From assembly GCA_019636615.1 (NCBI GenBank), contig JAHBXF010000001.1, forward strand, positions 1,612,001-1,676,000: a stretch of DNA of 64,000 bases, in the 5' to 3' direction. The position numbers and the translations under genes were made by a program. Below are positions 9,259 to 17,727 of the stretch, piece by piece (within the stretch, counting starts at the first letter, position 1; each line of letters opens with the position of its first letter). This DNA comes from Phycisphaeraceae bacterium. GTDB taxonomy: Bacteria; Planctomycetota; Phycisphaerae; Phycisphaerales; UBA1924. Under the pieces are notes generated by a model. That model worked only from the letters and a program-made list of their open reading frames with translations. It was not told the DNA's origin and did no database searches.

Positions 9259-9582
9259 GGCAGGCATCCTTGAGTTGAAGGGTGTTCGGTGCGCTGCGGC
9301 CACTTCGCTGGGCGGCGGCGGTGAGAGTGGCGGGTGGGAACAGATCGGGCGAGGAACGCGGGTGCGGGCCGGTGAGCGAGTGCGGGTTGATGGCGCGCGA
9401 CCGGCGGCCCCCCTCCATGGGTGGCTCAGTTGGAGCATACCAGAAAATGGGGCGTGAAGAAAGCAAAACCCGCCAAAAACGCCGCGGAGCCGGGCAAGTT
9501 TGGTCCAGATGCGGCGCGCGGCGGAGTTGATGCCATGCACAGGGGGGGTTATGGGGCCCGGGTGCGCCCGCGCAGGGGGCCC

Positions 9583-9623
9583 AAAAAGCCACAACCCGGA
9601 TCCCGTAGGAAAGATCCGGGTTG
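9583..9623 (-). terminator. Rho-independent terminator downstream of the FlgM-like gene
   Basis: A perfect 11-bp inverted repeat (CAACCCGGATC at 9592-9602 and GATCCGGGTTG at 9613-9623) with a 10-base loop is followed, when read on the minus strand, by a five-T run (complement of AAAAA at 9583-9587). It lies 63 bp after the minus-strand stop at 9686. Confidence 0.75.
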
Positions 9624-9685
9624 GGGCTGGTCGTGAGCGAGGAGGGAAGGCGGTGTGGGTGTGTGTGTTGGGGGGTGGAGGGTGA

Positions 9686-10015
9686 TCAGACGACGCGGTC
9701 GATCAGAAGATCGGCGGCCTGATCAAGGATATCGGGGGAGTCATACTCACCGGAGGAGATGAGGTCGCGGACGCGATCGACAAGGTCGCGGCGGATGGAG
9801 GTGTGGTCGCGTGAGGATGAGAGTTGCTGTGCCATGGGGGAGAGGTCGAGGGTGTCGGGGTCGCGGCGGATGGGCAGAGCGCGGGATTCTTGCGAGCGGC
9901 CCGCAACCTGGTCGCGGCCGGTGTCGATGAGAGACTTGAGGAAGACCGGGCCCTGGCGGCGGGTAGAGGTGGAAGAGGTGTCAAGGCCTGCGGAGAAAGA
10001 TGAGGAGTGCGGCAT
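9686..10015 (-). CDS. FlgM-like anti-sigma-28 family protein
   Basis: 109 aa from ATG 10015, with GGAG about ten bases upstream. The N-terminal half is Ser/Thr/Arg-rich and predicted disordered, as in FlgM. The C-terminal part, SIRRDLVDRVRDLISSGEYD followed by SPDILDQAADLLIDRVV, matches the FlgM signature (residues binding sigma-28: Ile/Val-rich helix, SGxY, then xxxxxAxxLL). FlgM holds the flagellar sigma factor inactive until the hook is complete. No other flagellar gene is present, so the partner is unproven. A clear terminator follows at 9583-9623. Confidence 0.65.
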   Translation of the reverse strand: MPHSSSFSAGLDTSSTSTRRQGPVFLKSLIDTGRDQVAGRSQESRALPIRRDPDTLDLSPMAQQLSSSRDHTSIRRDLVDRVRDLISSGEYDSPDILDQAADLLIDRVV

Positions 10016-10427
10016 GAGGGTGCTCCGTCGAGGGTTCTCAAGTGAGCCCGATGACAGCGGCCCGTGGCCCGAGACGTGGGGGAAACCCACACCCGAACCA
10101 AGAGACAGGTGCCACCTCGGCGAAGGGCTGTGACGCCCATCGGCCGTGGCCACGGTGTGCGAACGTATGTGTGCGCTCCGCGCTCCCGTGGGTCGTGCGC
10201 TCTCGGGACGCCTCGCGGCCCGCCGCATTCCCCGTCGCCATATCCTTCGGCGACGCTAGGTGTATCGACCCTGTCGATGCGCACGCTACAAAATACGACG
10301 GATCGCGGTAAAGCCTCGTAAAGCATTGCCAGACATAGACTTGCGAACGATAACCGCGACAGGGACGCCCAAGAAATTTTCTCCCCACATGCCGGTGAAC
10401 TTGAAGAGCGTGGCAGAGAATTACACG
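10016..10427. other. Intergenic region between divergent genes
   Basis: 412 bp separating the FlgM-like gene (minus) from the SPOR-like lipoprotein gene (plus). It must hold promoters for both. The stretch around 10250-10440 is more AT-rich than its surroundings. No convincing -35/-10 pair, RNA gene or repeat was recognised. Confidence 0.5.
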
Positions 10428-11537
10428 ATGTATTTTCGGACGTTCAACATCGACTCCCACACTCGGGTGAGCCCCGTGGGGGGCGCACGCACCCTGTGCG
10501 TGGGGGGTGGCGCGGCGGTGTTCGCCGTTTTGGCCGCGGCGATCTTCATGGCCGGGTGTGGCGGCCAGGCACAGAAAGATGATGGTCGCGCGGCGGCCGG
10601 GCAAGAACCCCCGGGCACGCGCTACGCCTCGCCGTGGGACAAACCGATCCTGCGCGAAGATGCCGCGAAGCGACCTGTGCCCAAGGCCACCGCGGACCAG
10701 CCGTCGGACGGCGCCTGGGCGAGTTTGCTCGAGGCGGCGGGGCTCTCGGCCGCGGGCGTGGCAGTGCCGGGCATGGCCGACACGGGCCCGGAGCGGTCGG
10801 CACGCGGGGTTGAGCGGGTGGGGCCTGCGCCGGTGGATGTGCCGGTGGTTCGGGCCAGCCGCAACGAGTGGTCGATTGTGATCGCATCGTTCGACAAAGA
10901 GCGCGGGGGGCCGCTGGCCTCAGAGATGCTCAGGCAGGTGCAGCGCGTGAGCGGGCTCTCGGGGGCGTACCTGGAAGAGCGCGGCAAGGCGCTGGTGATC
11001 GGGTATGGGCGCTACAGCGATGCGCCCTCGGCCAGGCGCGAGTTAGACCGCCTGCGCGACATCGTGGTGGAGAACGACCGGCCGTTTCGCGCGGCGGTGC
11101 TCGCCCCGCCGGTCTTTGACGCCATCGCGGGCTCGATCCCCGAGCATGACCTGCGAAACGCCAAGGCCATGTTCGGAAAGGGCGCGTCCTATACGCTGCA
11201 GGTCGGTGTCTACGGCAAGCCTGGGGGCGCCGCGGCGACCGAGAAGGAAATGGCGGAGTTTCGCGCCGCGGCCGAGCGCGCCGTGGTGGATCTTCGGCGC
11301 GAGGGTGAAGAGGCGTTCTATTTTCATGGGCCGCGCCGCAGCATGGTGACGGTGGGGGTGTTCTCGATGGATGAGTACGACGCCAACGATGCGTCGCGCG
11401 AGAGCCCGCGGCTGACAGCGCTGCGGCAGAAGTACCCGTACAACCTGGAGAACGGCGCGGGGATACGCCGCCGGCGACCGGGGCAGGCCGAGGCGAGGAT
11501 CGACCCGAGTTTTATCGTGTTGGTGCCGGGGGGGTGA
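10428..11537 (+). CDS. Lipoprotein with two SPOR-like repeats
   Basis: 369 aa from ATG 10428; in-frame ATGs at 10389 and 10260 are possible but precede an improbable leader. A hydrophobic segment ends in a lipobox-like FMAGC, predicting lipidation of the Cys. The region NEWSIVIASFDKERGG, EMLRQVQRVSGLSGAYLEER, GKALVIGYGRY and ARRELDRLRDIV has the sequence rhythm of SPOR domains, which bind denuded peptidoglycan at division septa. A second similar unit starts at ASYTLQVGVYGKPGG and ends with MVTVGVFSMDEYD. Likely an envelope protein facing the periplasm. The assignment rests on pattern only; the linker between residues 45 and 145 is low complexity. Confidence 0.6.
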   Translation: MYFRTFNIDSHTRVSPVGGARTLCVGGGAAVFAVLAAAIFMAGCGGQAQKDDGRAAAGQEPPGTRYASPWDKPILREDAAKRPVPKATADQPSDGAWASLLEAAGLSAAGVAVPGMADTGPERSARGVERVGPAPVDVPVVRASRNEWSIVIASFDKERGGPLASEMLRQVQRVSGLSGAYLEERGKALVIGYGRYSDAPSARRELDRLRDIVVENDRPFRAAVLAPPVFDAIAGSIPEHDLRNAKAMFGKGASYTLQVGVYGKPGGAAATEKEMAEFRAAAERAVVDLRREGEEAFYFHGPRRSMVTVGVFSMDEYDANDASRESPRLTALRQKYPYNLENGAGIRRRRPGQAEARIDPSFIVLVPGG

Positions 11538-11675
11538 TGCGGGCGCGAACCCGCACGGGCGGGGCGGAGTAATGAGCGAAGACTTGGTCTGACCCGCGGT
11601 GTGCGCGGGCGATGACATCACAGCATATCGCGTGGGCGGGCTCTCCCGCCGCGAACATGAGCAAAGGATGAGACA

Positions 11676-12206
11676 ATGCCACGACTGACAGCGATTGATC
11701 CGGCGCAGGCCACGGGCGCGGCCAGGGCGATCTTTGATGGGCCGCTCAAGGGCAAGCACTTCAACATTTTCAAGGGCATGGCCAACAGCGCGGCGGGGCT
11801 TGAGGCCTACCTGGGCATGGCCGGGGCGCTGGCGAAGTCGTCATTGACGGCGGCGCAGCGAGAGGTGATCGCGCTGGCGGTATCTGAGGCGAACAACTGC
11901 GAGTATTGCCTGGCGGCGCACACGCAGATCGGCCAGGGGGCCGGGCTCAGCGGCGATCAGGTGATCGAGGCCAGGCGCGGCGCCATGGGCGAGCCCCGGC
12001 ACGATGCGCTGGTGAAGTTCGCCCTGGCCCTGCACGAGAAGCGCGGGTTTGTCTCTGACGATGACCTGGCGCGGTTCAAGAGCGCGGGGTTCAATGACGG
12101 GCACGTGGTGGAGGTGGTGGCGACCTATGCCCACACGCTCTACACCAATATGTTCAACCACGTGAACCAGACCGAGGTTGACTTTCCGCCCGTGCCGACG
12201 ATCTGA
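11676..12206 (+). CDS. Carboxymuconolactone decarboxylase / AhpD-like protein
   Basis: 176 aa, typical for the family. AAAGGA lies six bases before ATG 11676. The redox centre EANNCEYCLAAHT gives the CxxC with the downstream His characteristic of AhpD-like alkylhydroperoxidase cores; the helix LTAAQREVIALAVS before it is also typical. Such proteins reduce peroxides through a thiol relay, or act as decarboxylases when the CxxC is absent; here the CxxC is present, so a peroxidase-related role is favoured. It stands alone: the plus-strand SPOR-like gene ends 138 bp upstream and the next gene is convergent. Confidence 0.85.
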   Translation: MPRLTAIDPAQATGAARAIFDGPLKGKHFNIFKGMANSAAGLEAYLGMAGALAKSSLTAAQREVIALAVSEANNCEYCLAAHTQIGQGAGLSGDQVIEARRGAMGEPRHDALVKFALALHEKRGFVSDDDLARFKSAGFNDGHVVEVVATYAHTLYTNMFNHVNQTEVDFPPVPTI

Positions 12207-12272
12207 CGTATCGGTGCATGGCGCACCCTCGCGGGCGGGTATGTGAACACCCGCGGCCTTCCTCGGCGAGGC

Positions 12273-13532
12273 TCAGCGAGGCGAGGGGGCTGTGGCGCGC
12301 GCGTGGGCCCGTGGTTGGCCGGGGCGGCGTGCGTGCGTGCGCGGCGCGGGCGAGAGGGCGACCTCTTCGTGAACACTCCAGAAGTGGTCGAACGACGTGT
12401 GCATGTCGAAGGGCTGCATGGCCAGGTGGGCGGCGCGCGACATCTCGGTGCGCCGGTCGTGGTTGAGCGCCAGGGTGACGAGCGCGTCGAGCCACGCGGG
12501 GAGGTTGTCGGCGGGCAGCACCAGCCCGGTGCGATCGTGCCCCACCACGTCGCGCGGGCCGCCGAGGTTTGAGACGAGCACGGGCAGGCCGCTGGCCTGC
12601 GCCTCCATCACAACCTGCCCCAGCGTGTCGGTGGTGCTGGGGAAGACAAAGAGGTGCGACGAGGCGTAGAGCGCGGCGAGTTCGCTGCCGTGGCGGAAGC
12701 CCGTGAAGACGGCGTCGGGCAGGGTGCGCTGGAGTTGTTCGCGGCAGGGGCCATCGCCGACGATGACGAGTTGAGCGTTGATGCCGCGCGAGGCGAGAAG
12801 GGGCGAGGCGCGCCGCCAGAGCGAGGCGAGGAACGGGAGGTTTTTCTCGGTGCTGACCCGCCCGGCATAGAGCAGGCGCAGCGAGCCGGGCGCGAGGCCC
12901 AGCGAACGAACGAAGGGCTCATCGGCGAAGCGCGGGTGGAAACGGCCGGTGACGATGCCGGGCCGCAGCGGGCGGATGCGCTGGGGAGCGATGCCCAGTC
13001 GGGTCAGCGCGGCGGCGGTGTCGGCGCTGCGTGCGAAGACGGCGGCGAAGCGAGAGTAGACGGCGCTCATGGCGGCCTTGGTGAACCAGGCCAGGCTGTC
13101 GTCGCGCACGAGCCGCTCGACATAGGCGGGGAAGTCGGTGTGATACACGCCGACCACGGGCACGCGCAGCGTGCGCGCGGCGAGCAGCCCGGCGAGGCCG
13201 ACGGGCCCGGGCGTAGAGACGTGGATGACGTGCGGTCGAAGAGCGCGTGCGAGAGCGAGCGTGCGCGCCAGGGGCGGCAGGGCGAGTTGCAGGTCGGCGT
13301 AGCCGGGCATGGCGCGCGAGAAGACGGGGGGAAGATTGATGATGTTGGGGGCGGACGGCGCGGGCAGGCGCGTGCTGGTGATCACGGTGAGTTCGCGGCC
13401 CTGCGCCAGGGAGAGGTCGGCGACGTTGCGGATGAAGCGCGCCACGCCGTTGACATCGGCCAGGGTGTCGGTGAAGAGGGCGGCGCGCAGGGCGCGGCTC
13501 GCTGGGCGGGTTTGCGGCGGCGGGCCGTGCAC
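12273..13532 (-). CDS. Glycosyltransferase family 4-like protein
   Basis: 419 aa with a GTG start at 13532, 16 bp after the stop of the upstream gene, so probably cotranscribed. The N-domain begins LRAALFTDTLADVNGVARF, the acceptor-side loop of GT4 enzymes of the MgtA/PimB type. The C-domain has LLYAGRVSTEKNLPFL, VIVGDGPCREQL and PSTTDTLGQVVMEAQASGLP; the last is the EX7E-type motif with Asp in the first acidic position, as seen in the diacylglycerol glycosyltransferase-like subgroup, followed by the sugar-nucleotide-binding Glu. The C-terminal 25 residues are Arg/Pro/His-rich and basic. It probably glycosylates a lipid at the cytoplasmic face of the membrane; the acceptor is unknown. Confidence 0.8.
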   Translation of the reverse strand: MHGPPPQTRPASRALRAALFTDTLADVNGVARFIRNVADLSLAQGRELTVITSTRLPAPSAPNIINLPPVFSRAMPGYADLQLALPPLARTLALARALRPHVIHVSTPGPVGLAGLLAARTLRVPVVGVYHTDFPAYVERLVRDDSLAWFTKAAMSAVYSRFAAVFARSADTAAALTRLGIAPQRIRPLRPGIVTGRFHPRFADEPFVRSLGLAPGSLRLLYAGRVSTEKNLPFLASLWRRASPLLASRGINAQLVIVGDGPCREQLQRTLPDAVFTGFRHGSELAALYASSHLFVFPSTTDTLGQVVMEAQASGLPVLVSNLGGPRDVVGHDRTGLVLPADNLPAWLDALVTLALNHDRRTEMSRAAHLAMQPFDMHTSFDHFWSVHEEVALSPAPRTHARRPGQPRAHARATAPSPR

Positions 13533-13547
13533 GCGGGAAAGGTAGTG

Positions 13548-15410
13548 CTAGGCGGGCGAGGCGGCGTGGGGCTGCGCGGGGGCGCGGGCGGGCGCCGGCG
13601 GGGCGAAGGCGGCGCGGGCGTCGCGCAGGGCGCGCTGCTCGAAGACCACAACGCGGATGGGCGTGAGGCCGAAGTCGGCGCCGAGTTCGAGGAGGGTGCG
13701 CGGCGGGCCGCCCGACCAGCCGAAGCGGTGACGCAGGAACTCGGCGGCGCGCGGGTCGAGCAGGCCTTGCTCCACGGCGTCGCGGGTGCGCGGGTGCGGC
13801 TCGAGCCAGCGCTGCCAGGGGCAGAGGGTTCGGCCCCAGTCGGGCATGTCCGGCGTGTTGGGCAGGATGGGGATGGCGCGCCGGTGCGCCTGGTTGAAGG
13901 GGGGCGAGAGTTCGCGCCGCCAGCGGCCGGCGATGCGGTCGGCGGCGATGCCCACGGGGCCCGCCAGGCGGCCGGCGCGCGCGGGGTCGATCTGGTCCAC
14001 GGCTTCGGCCGCGGCGAGGATCGACTCGTGCAGCACCTTGGGCACGGCGGAGCGGGGCAGTTCTTCCAGGCGGCGTTCCATGCGTGATTCGAGCGTGTCG
14101 ACGATGAGCCGGAACTGGGTGCGTGTGAGCGCGGCCTTGAGGCGCGCGGCCCAGCGCAGGTAGGTTTCGATCTGGTCGAGGGCGGTGGAGTGGGGGAAGA
14201 GGCGGTCGAGTTCGGCGATGCGCACCGCCGCCTGGGCGCGCAGGTGGTTGTAGGCGATCAGGCGCAGACGCTCTTCGAAGGCGATGGGGGGCTGCTGCGC
14301 GCGGGCCTCGGCGAGGATCTCGTTGATGCTGCGCAGCGCGGGCTCGCCCAGCCCGGTGCAGACGGGCGGGGAATCGAGGGGCATCAGCGCCGCGGCGTCG
14401 ATGGCGGAGGGGGTCTGCTTCTTGCGGCCCGCGCCGGGCTTGAGCAGCAGTTTCTCGCGTGCGCTCGACAGCGCGCCGGCGGGGGGCGGGGCGTGGTGGC
14501 TCAGCAGGCCCTGCTCGGCGAGTTGAAAAAGGCGCGTCGCACGCGCGACATTCACCGCGCGCCGAACGGCGGCCCGCGATCGGCGGAACTTCTCGCACAC
14601 AAGGGATGAATCAATGCCCAGCCGCCACGCGCGGAAAACAGCCTCGCGGCGCGAGTCGGTCAGGGGCTGGGCCTGGTTGAAGATGGGCGATTCGCCCGAG
14701 GCTTCGGCGTTGCCGGCGCCGGCACGCGTGCCTTTGGCGGCGCGGAGTTCATACCGCTTGAGGAGTTGGCGCACGGCCTCGTGGCTTCGGCCAAAGCGAG
14801 AGGCGATGCGCGCCGCGGCGGCGTTGAGCGAGAGGCCCAGCAGGCGTTTGTAGCGCGAGGCGCGCCGGATCATGCGTTGCTGCAGTTCCGGGCTCATGCG
14901 GGAGTATTCGGCCGCGCGACGGATGGCCCCGGGGTGGTCGCGCTCGAAGCGTTCGACGGTGGCCAGGGCGAACATCAGGCGGGGCTTGCCCGACTCGCTG
15001 AGGATTCGGCGGGCGACAAGGCCCCGCCGGCGCAGGCGGCTGAGCGTCTGGCGGCTCATGTTCCATCGTGCGCAGAGGGTGTCGGCCTCGACGAGTTCGG
15101 TGCCGTTGAAGTCTGCGAGGGTGAGGCGGCCAAGGTCGCAGAGACGTTCGACGAGCGACGAGAGTTCGGCCTTGAGTTCGACGCCGCCCACGCGGGCCTG
15201 AGCGCCGCCCGCGGGACGGACGGACGCGCCGGGGTCGCCGGTGATGCGCTCGATGACCCAGGGCTCGGGGTATGAGGCGTCGTCTTCGATGAGTTCGGTG
15301 AGCCCCTCGGCGCGGTCGATGTCCGCGATGAGTTGGGCTTTGGGCAGAACCCTGAGCCGCTCTTCGAGCGCGACCAGTGCGGGGTTGTTGAGTTTCGGGA
15401 GCGGGGGCAC
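13548..15410 (-). CDS. Multi-HTH DNA-binding protein with sigma-70 region-4-like C-terminus
   Basis: 620 aa from GTG 15410; the open frame extends to 15560 but that part is Pro/His/Thr-rich and unlikely to be translated. Three helix-turn-helix-like segments are visible in order: WNMSRQTLSRLRRRGLVARR, ARIASRFGRSHEAVRQLLKR and CEKFRRSRAAVRRAVNVARA. Near the C-terminus LLDPRAAEFLRHRFGWSGG, PRTLLELGADFGLTPIRV and VVFEQRAL match sigma-70 region 4 (RFG....RTLxEIGxxxGVTxxRVRQIExxAL), which recognises the -35 element. Regions 2 and 3 of a sigma factor are not recognisable. It could be a divergent sigma factor or a transcription factor that borrowed this fold. Upstream neighbour of the glycosyltransferase, 15 bp apart. 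Confidence 0.6.
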   Translation of the reverse strand: MPPLPKLNNPALVALEERLRVLPKAQLIADIDRAEGLTELIEDDASYPEPWVIERITGDPGASVRPAGGAQARVGGVELKAELSSLVERLCDLGRLTLADFNGTELVEADTLCARWNMSRQTLSRLRRRGLVARRILSESGKPRLMFALATVERFERDHPGAIRRAAEYSRMSPELQQRMIRRASRYKRLLGLSLNAAAARIASRFGRSHEAVRQLLKRYELRAAKGTRAGAGNAEASGESPIFNQAQPLTDSRREAVFRAWRLGIDSSLVCEKFRRSRAAVRRAVNVARATRLFQLAEQGLLSHHAPPPAGALSSAREKLLLKPGAGRKKQTPSAIDAAALMPLDSPPVCTGLGEPALRSINEILAEARAQQPPIAFEERLRLIAYNHLRAQAAVRIAELDRLFPHSTALDQIETYLRWAARLKAALTRTQFRLIVDTLESRMERRLEELPRSAVPKVLHESILAAAEAVDQIDPARAGRLAGPVGIAADRIAGRWRRELSPPFNQAHRRAIPILPNTPDMPDWGRTLCPWQRWLEPHPRTRDAVEQGLLDPRAAEFLRHRFGWSGGPPRTLLELGADFGLTPIRVVVFEQRALRDARAAFAPPAPARAPAQPHAASPA

Positions 15411-15578
15411 GGCTGGTCTTCGTGCGAAAGGTACGTCCGGGGCCGGGTGCTGGTGGAGGGTACGTGGGGGTGTGTGGTTGTGTGGTGGGGGGCGCGGGGG
15501 GGTTGTGGGGGGCGTGGTGGGGGTTGGGGGCGTGCCCGGGTGTGGTGGGGCGCGCGCCACGCCGGCGCAGGGCGAGCG

Positions 15579-16424
15579 TCAGGCCCACACAACGCTACGG
15601 CGCGCGATGAGATTGAGTTCCGCCGCGATGGACAAGAAGCGCTCAACGGCTTCTCGGGCCTGCGGCGTGACCTCATAACGCAGGTTTTCGCCCAGGTATG
15701 TTCGGGCCAGGGGAAGCGGCCAGCGAGCCTCGGGGGCGCGGCACTGCACGATCCAGTCAAGGCGGGTGAGGTTGTGGCGGCGTTGGCGGTCGAGCAGCGC
15801 GGCGGTGATGGGCAGGCGGGGGTCTTGCATGAACGCCACGGGGCACATCCACATGGCGTAGACAAAGGGCAGGCCGGTGAGGGTCTTCCACGCCTCGCCC
15901 AGGTCGAGTTGGTGCGGGTAGCGATCGGCGGGCGGGGCATCGGTGACAACCTTGTCGCCGATGAGCAGGATGGTGGGCGGCCAGGCGTCGTGAAGATCGC
16001 CGGGCGTGACACACGCGCCTTGCTCGGAGAGTTCGACGCGCTCGCGGGCATCGAAGGGCACGAGCGGGGGTCGGACTTTGTAGAGGTGATGGAGCAGGAC
16101 CTGCGCGAGGATGACGGAGGTGTGGCTGTCGGTGTCGGCGTGCAGGGTGACGACCTGATCGAGCGGCACAGAAGAGAAAAGGCGCACCGTGAGCGTGGGG
16201 CCGTCGCAGCCGATCATGCCCGCGGGGATGAGGGCCATGGGCCCGGGGGCGTTGATGGCGTCGACCACCGAGGCCAGGCCGATGTCGGCCAGGCCGCCGG
16301 TGAGCATGTCGATGATGCGTGAAGGAACGGAAGGGAGCAGGGTGACACCCTGGGCCTTGTCAAGGCCTTCGACGAGGGGCGCGGTGTTGAGGTATCGCAC
16401 ACAGGCGATGCGGACGGGTTCCAT
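15579..16424 (-). CDS. mqnA: Chorismate dehydratase MqnA (menaquinone, futalosine pathway)
   Basis: 281 aa, the usual length. MqnA converts chorismate to 3-[(1-carboxyvinyl)oxy]benzoate, the first committed step of the futalosine menaquinone route in the cytoplasm. Family features seen are VRIACVRYLNTAPLVEGL at the N-terminus, PSRIIDMLTGGLADIGLASV, the SHTSVILAQVLL helix, TPGDLHDAWPPTILLIGDKV and DLGEAWKTLTGLPFVYAMW. The start is ATG 16424. Other mqn genes are not in the window. The preceding minus-strand gene (Eis-like) starts 60 bp upstream of its end; coupling is possible but not shown. Confidence 0.9.
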   Translation of the reverse strand: MEPVRIACVRYLNTAPLVEGLDKAQGVTLLPSVPSRIIDMLTGGLADIGLASVVDAINAPGPMALIPAGMIGCDGPTLTVRLFSSVPLDQVVTLHADTDSHTSVILAQVLLHHLYKVRPPLVPFDARERVELSEQGACVTPGDLHDAWPPTILLIGDKVVTDAPPADRYPHQLDLGEAWKTLTGLPFVYAMWMCPVAFMQDPRLPITAALLDRQRRHNLTRLDWIVQCRAPEARWPLPLARTYLGENLRYEVTPQAREAVERFLSIAAELNLIARRSVVWA

Positions 16425-16484
16425 CGTGGCACGGTAGTCTACGAGCGGCGAGGGTGGGCGCGGGGGCGCGCTCGGCGGGCGGGC

Positions 16485-17684
16485 TCAGAAGAAATCAAAG
16501 CAGGCGGTAGGACGCTGGGGCATGAGGGCCGCGAGCGTTTCGAGCGCGTGCATCGGGCCCTGCACAGCGCCTTGCGCATAGGCGCACAGGGGCGAGATGA
16601 ACCCGCTGTAGATGGCCGCCAGCACGCGCACATCGCAGCGGATGTCGTCGTCGCTCGGGCCGGCGGGCGCCGCGGCGCAGGTTGCGTGGCCGTCGCGGAG
16701 GGTGAGCAGCCAGCGGCCGGTGTTCTCGGGCAGCAGGTCGTCGCGCACGTCAAGCACCACCTGCGCGCGGGCGTGCGCGGGGTAGCCGCGCAGGGCGAGC
16801 GCCCGCGGCAGATCAACCAGGCGCAGCATCCAGTAATCTTTGAGCCTGAGGCTGAGCCAGCGGTGTTCGGGAAGGAACGGGGTGATCGGGTGCAGCGCGC
16901 CGCCGCCGGGGAAGACAAGGTCTTCGGCCATGGAGCCGTAGCCGGCAAGAAAGGTGAGGATGGAGCGCGCCCCAAGGGGTGAAGAAGCCTGGATGTCGGT
17001 CGCGTGGATCTCGTGTCGCCCGAAGGCGGAACTTTGGCGGTCTTGCCGGAGGAAGGCGTACGCCTCGATGCCGCTGGGCCCATCGACGACAAATCCGTTG
17101 CAGGGGCCGGCGCGCGCGTGGAGGATTCGGTCCCAGATGTAGGTGCCGCGCTGCACCGCGCCCTCCCACAGGTGTGCGCCGCGGTTGTAGCAGTCTTTGA
17201 CGGCGTCGAGGTCTTCGGGCGTGAAGGGTCGCGCCGGGGAAACGCCCCGCAACTGCGGGAGGCGGGTGACGGGGATGCGGTGCTCGAAGTGAGAGCCCGC
17301 GCGTTCATAGCCGCTGCGCTGATAGAGGTAGACGGTGGCGGGGTAGAGGGAAGAAATGGGCACGCCGTCGCGGCGCATCTCGCGCAGGGCCTGGGCCATG
17401 ATGTAGTTGCCCACGCCGCGCCCGCGCAGGTCGGGCAGCACGCCCACGCCCGCGACGCCGACCATGGGCACCGGGCTGCCGCCGAAATACTGCCCCATCG
17501 GGAGGAGCAGCAGGGTGGCGGCGGTGCGGCCATCGGCGCGGGCGGTGCGCATGCCGCGCCAGTCGCACTTGTTGACGATCCAGTCTTTGACGCCCTCCGG
17601 GGCCGAGGCGAAGGCCTGGCAGAGGATGGAAACGCAGGCGTCGAGGTCGTGCTCCTTCGAGGGGCATTCGTAGGTGAGGTTCAT
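16485..17684 (-). CDS. Eis-like GNAT acetyltransferase
   Basis: 399 aa from ATG 17684. An in-frame ATG farther upstream (17786) lies inside the divergent gene and is rejected. The first GNAT domain has GVGVLPDLRGRGVGNYIMAQAL, the acetyl-CoA pyrophosphate loop, then SSLYPATVYLYQRSGYERAG. The second GNAT-like domain and a C-terminal SCP2-like sterol-carrier region (VLDVRDDLLPENTGRWLLTL) give the three-part architecture of Eis proteins, which acetylate amines, including those of aminoglycosides and polyamines. The chain ends in CFDFF; in Eis the C-terminal Phe carboxylate acts as base, so the end looks conserved. The substrate here is unknown. Divergent from the M20 gene with only 43 bp between starts. 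Confidence 0.8.
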   Translation of the reverse strand: MNLTYECPSKEHDLDACVSILCQAFASAPEGVKDWIVNKCDWRGMRTARADGRTAATLLLLPMGQYFGGSPVPMVGVAGVGVLPDLRGRGVGNYIMAQALREMRRDGVPISSLYPATVYLYQRSGYERAGSHFEHRIPVTRLPQLRGVSPARPFTPEDLDAVKDCYNRGAHLWEGAVQRGTYIWDRILHARAGPCNGFVVDGPSGIEAYAFLRQDRQSSAFGRHEIHATDIQASSPLGARSILTFLAGYGSMAEDLVFPGGGALHPITPFLPEHRWLSLRLKDYWMLRLVDLPRALALRGYPAHARAQVVLDVRDDLLPENTGRWLLTLRDGHATCAAAPAGPSDDDIRCDVRVLAAIYSGFISPLCAYAQGAVQGPMHALETLAALMPQRPTACFDFF

Positions 17685-17727
17685 GGGTCGAGTGTACACG
17701 GCGCGGCACTCATACCCTTGCGGGACT

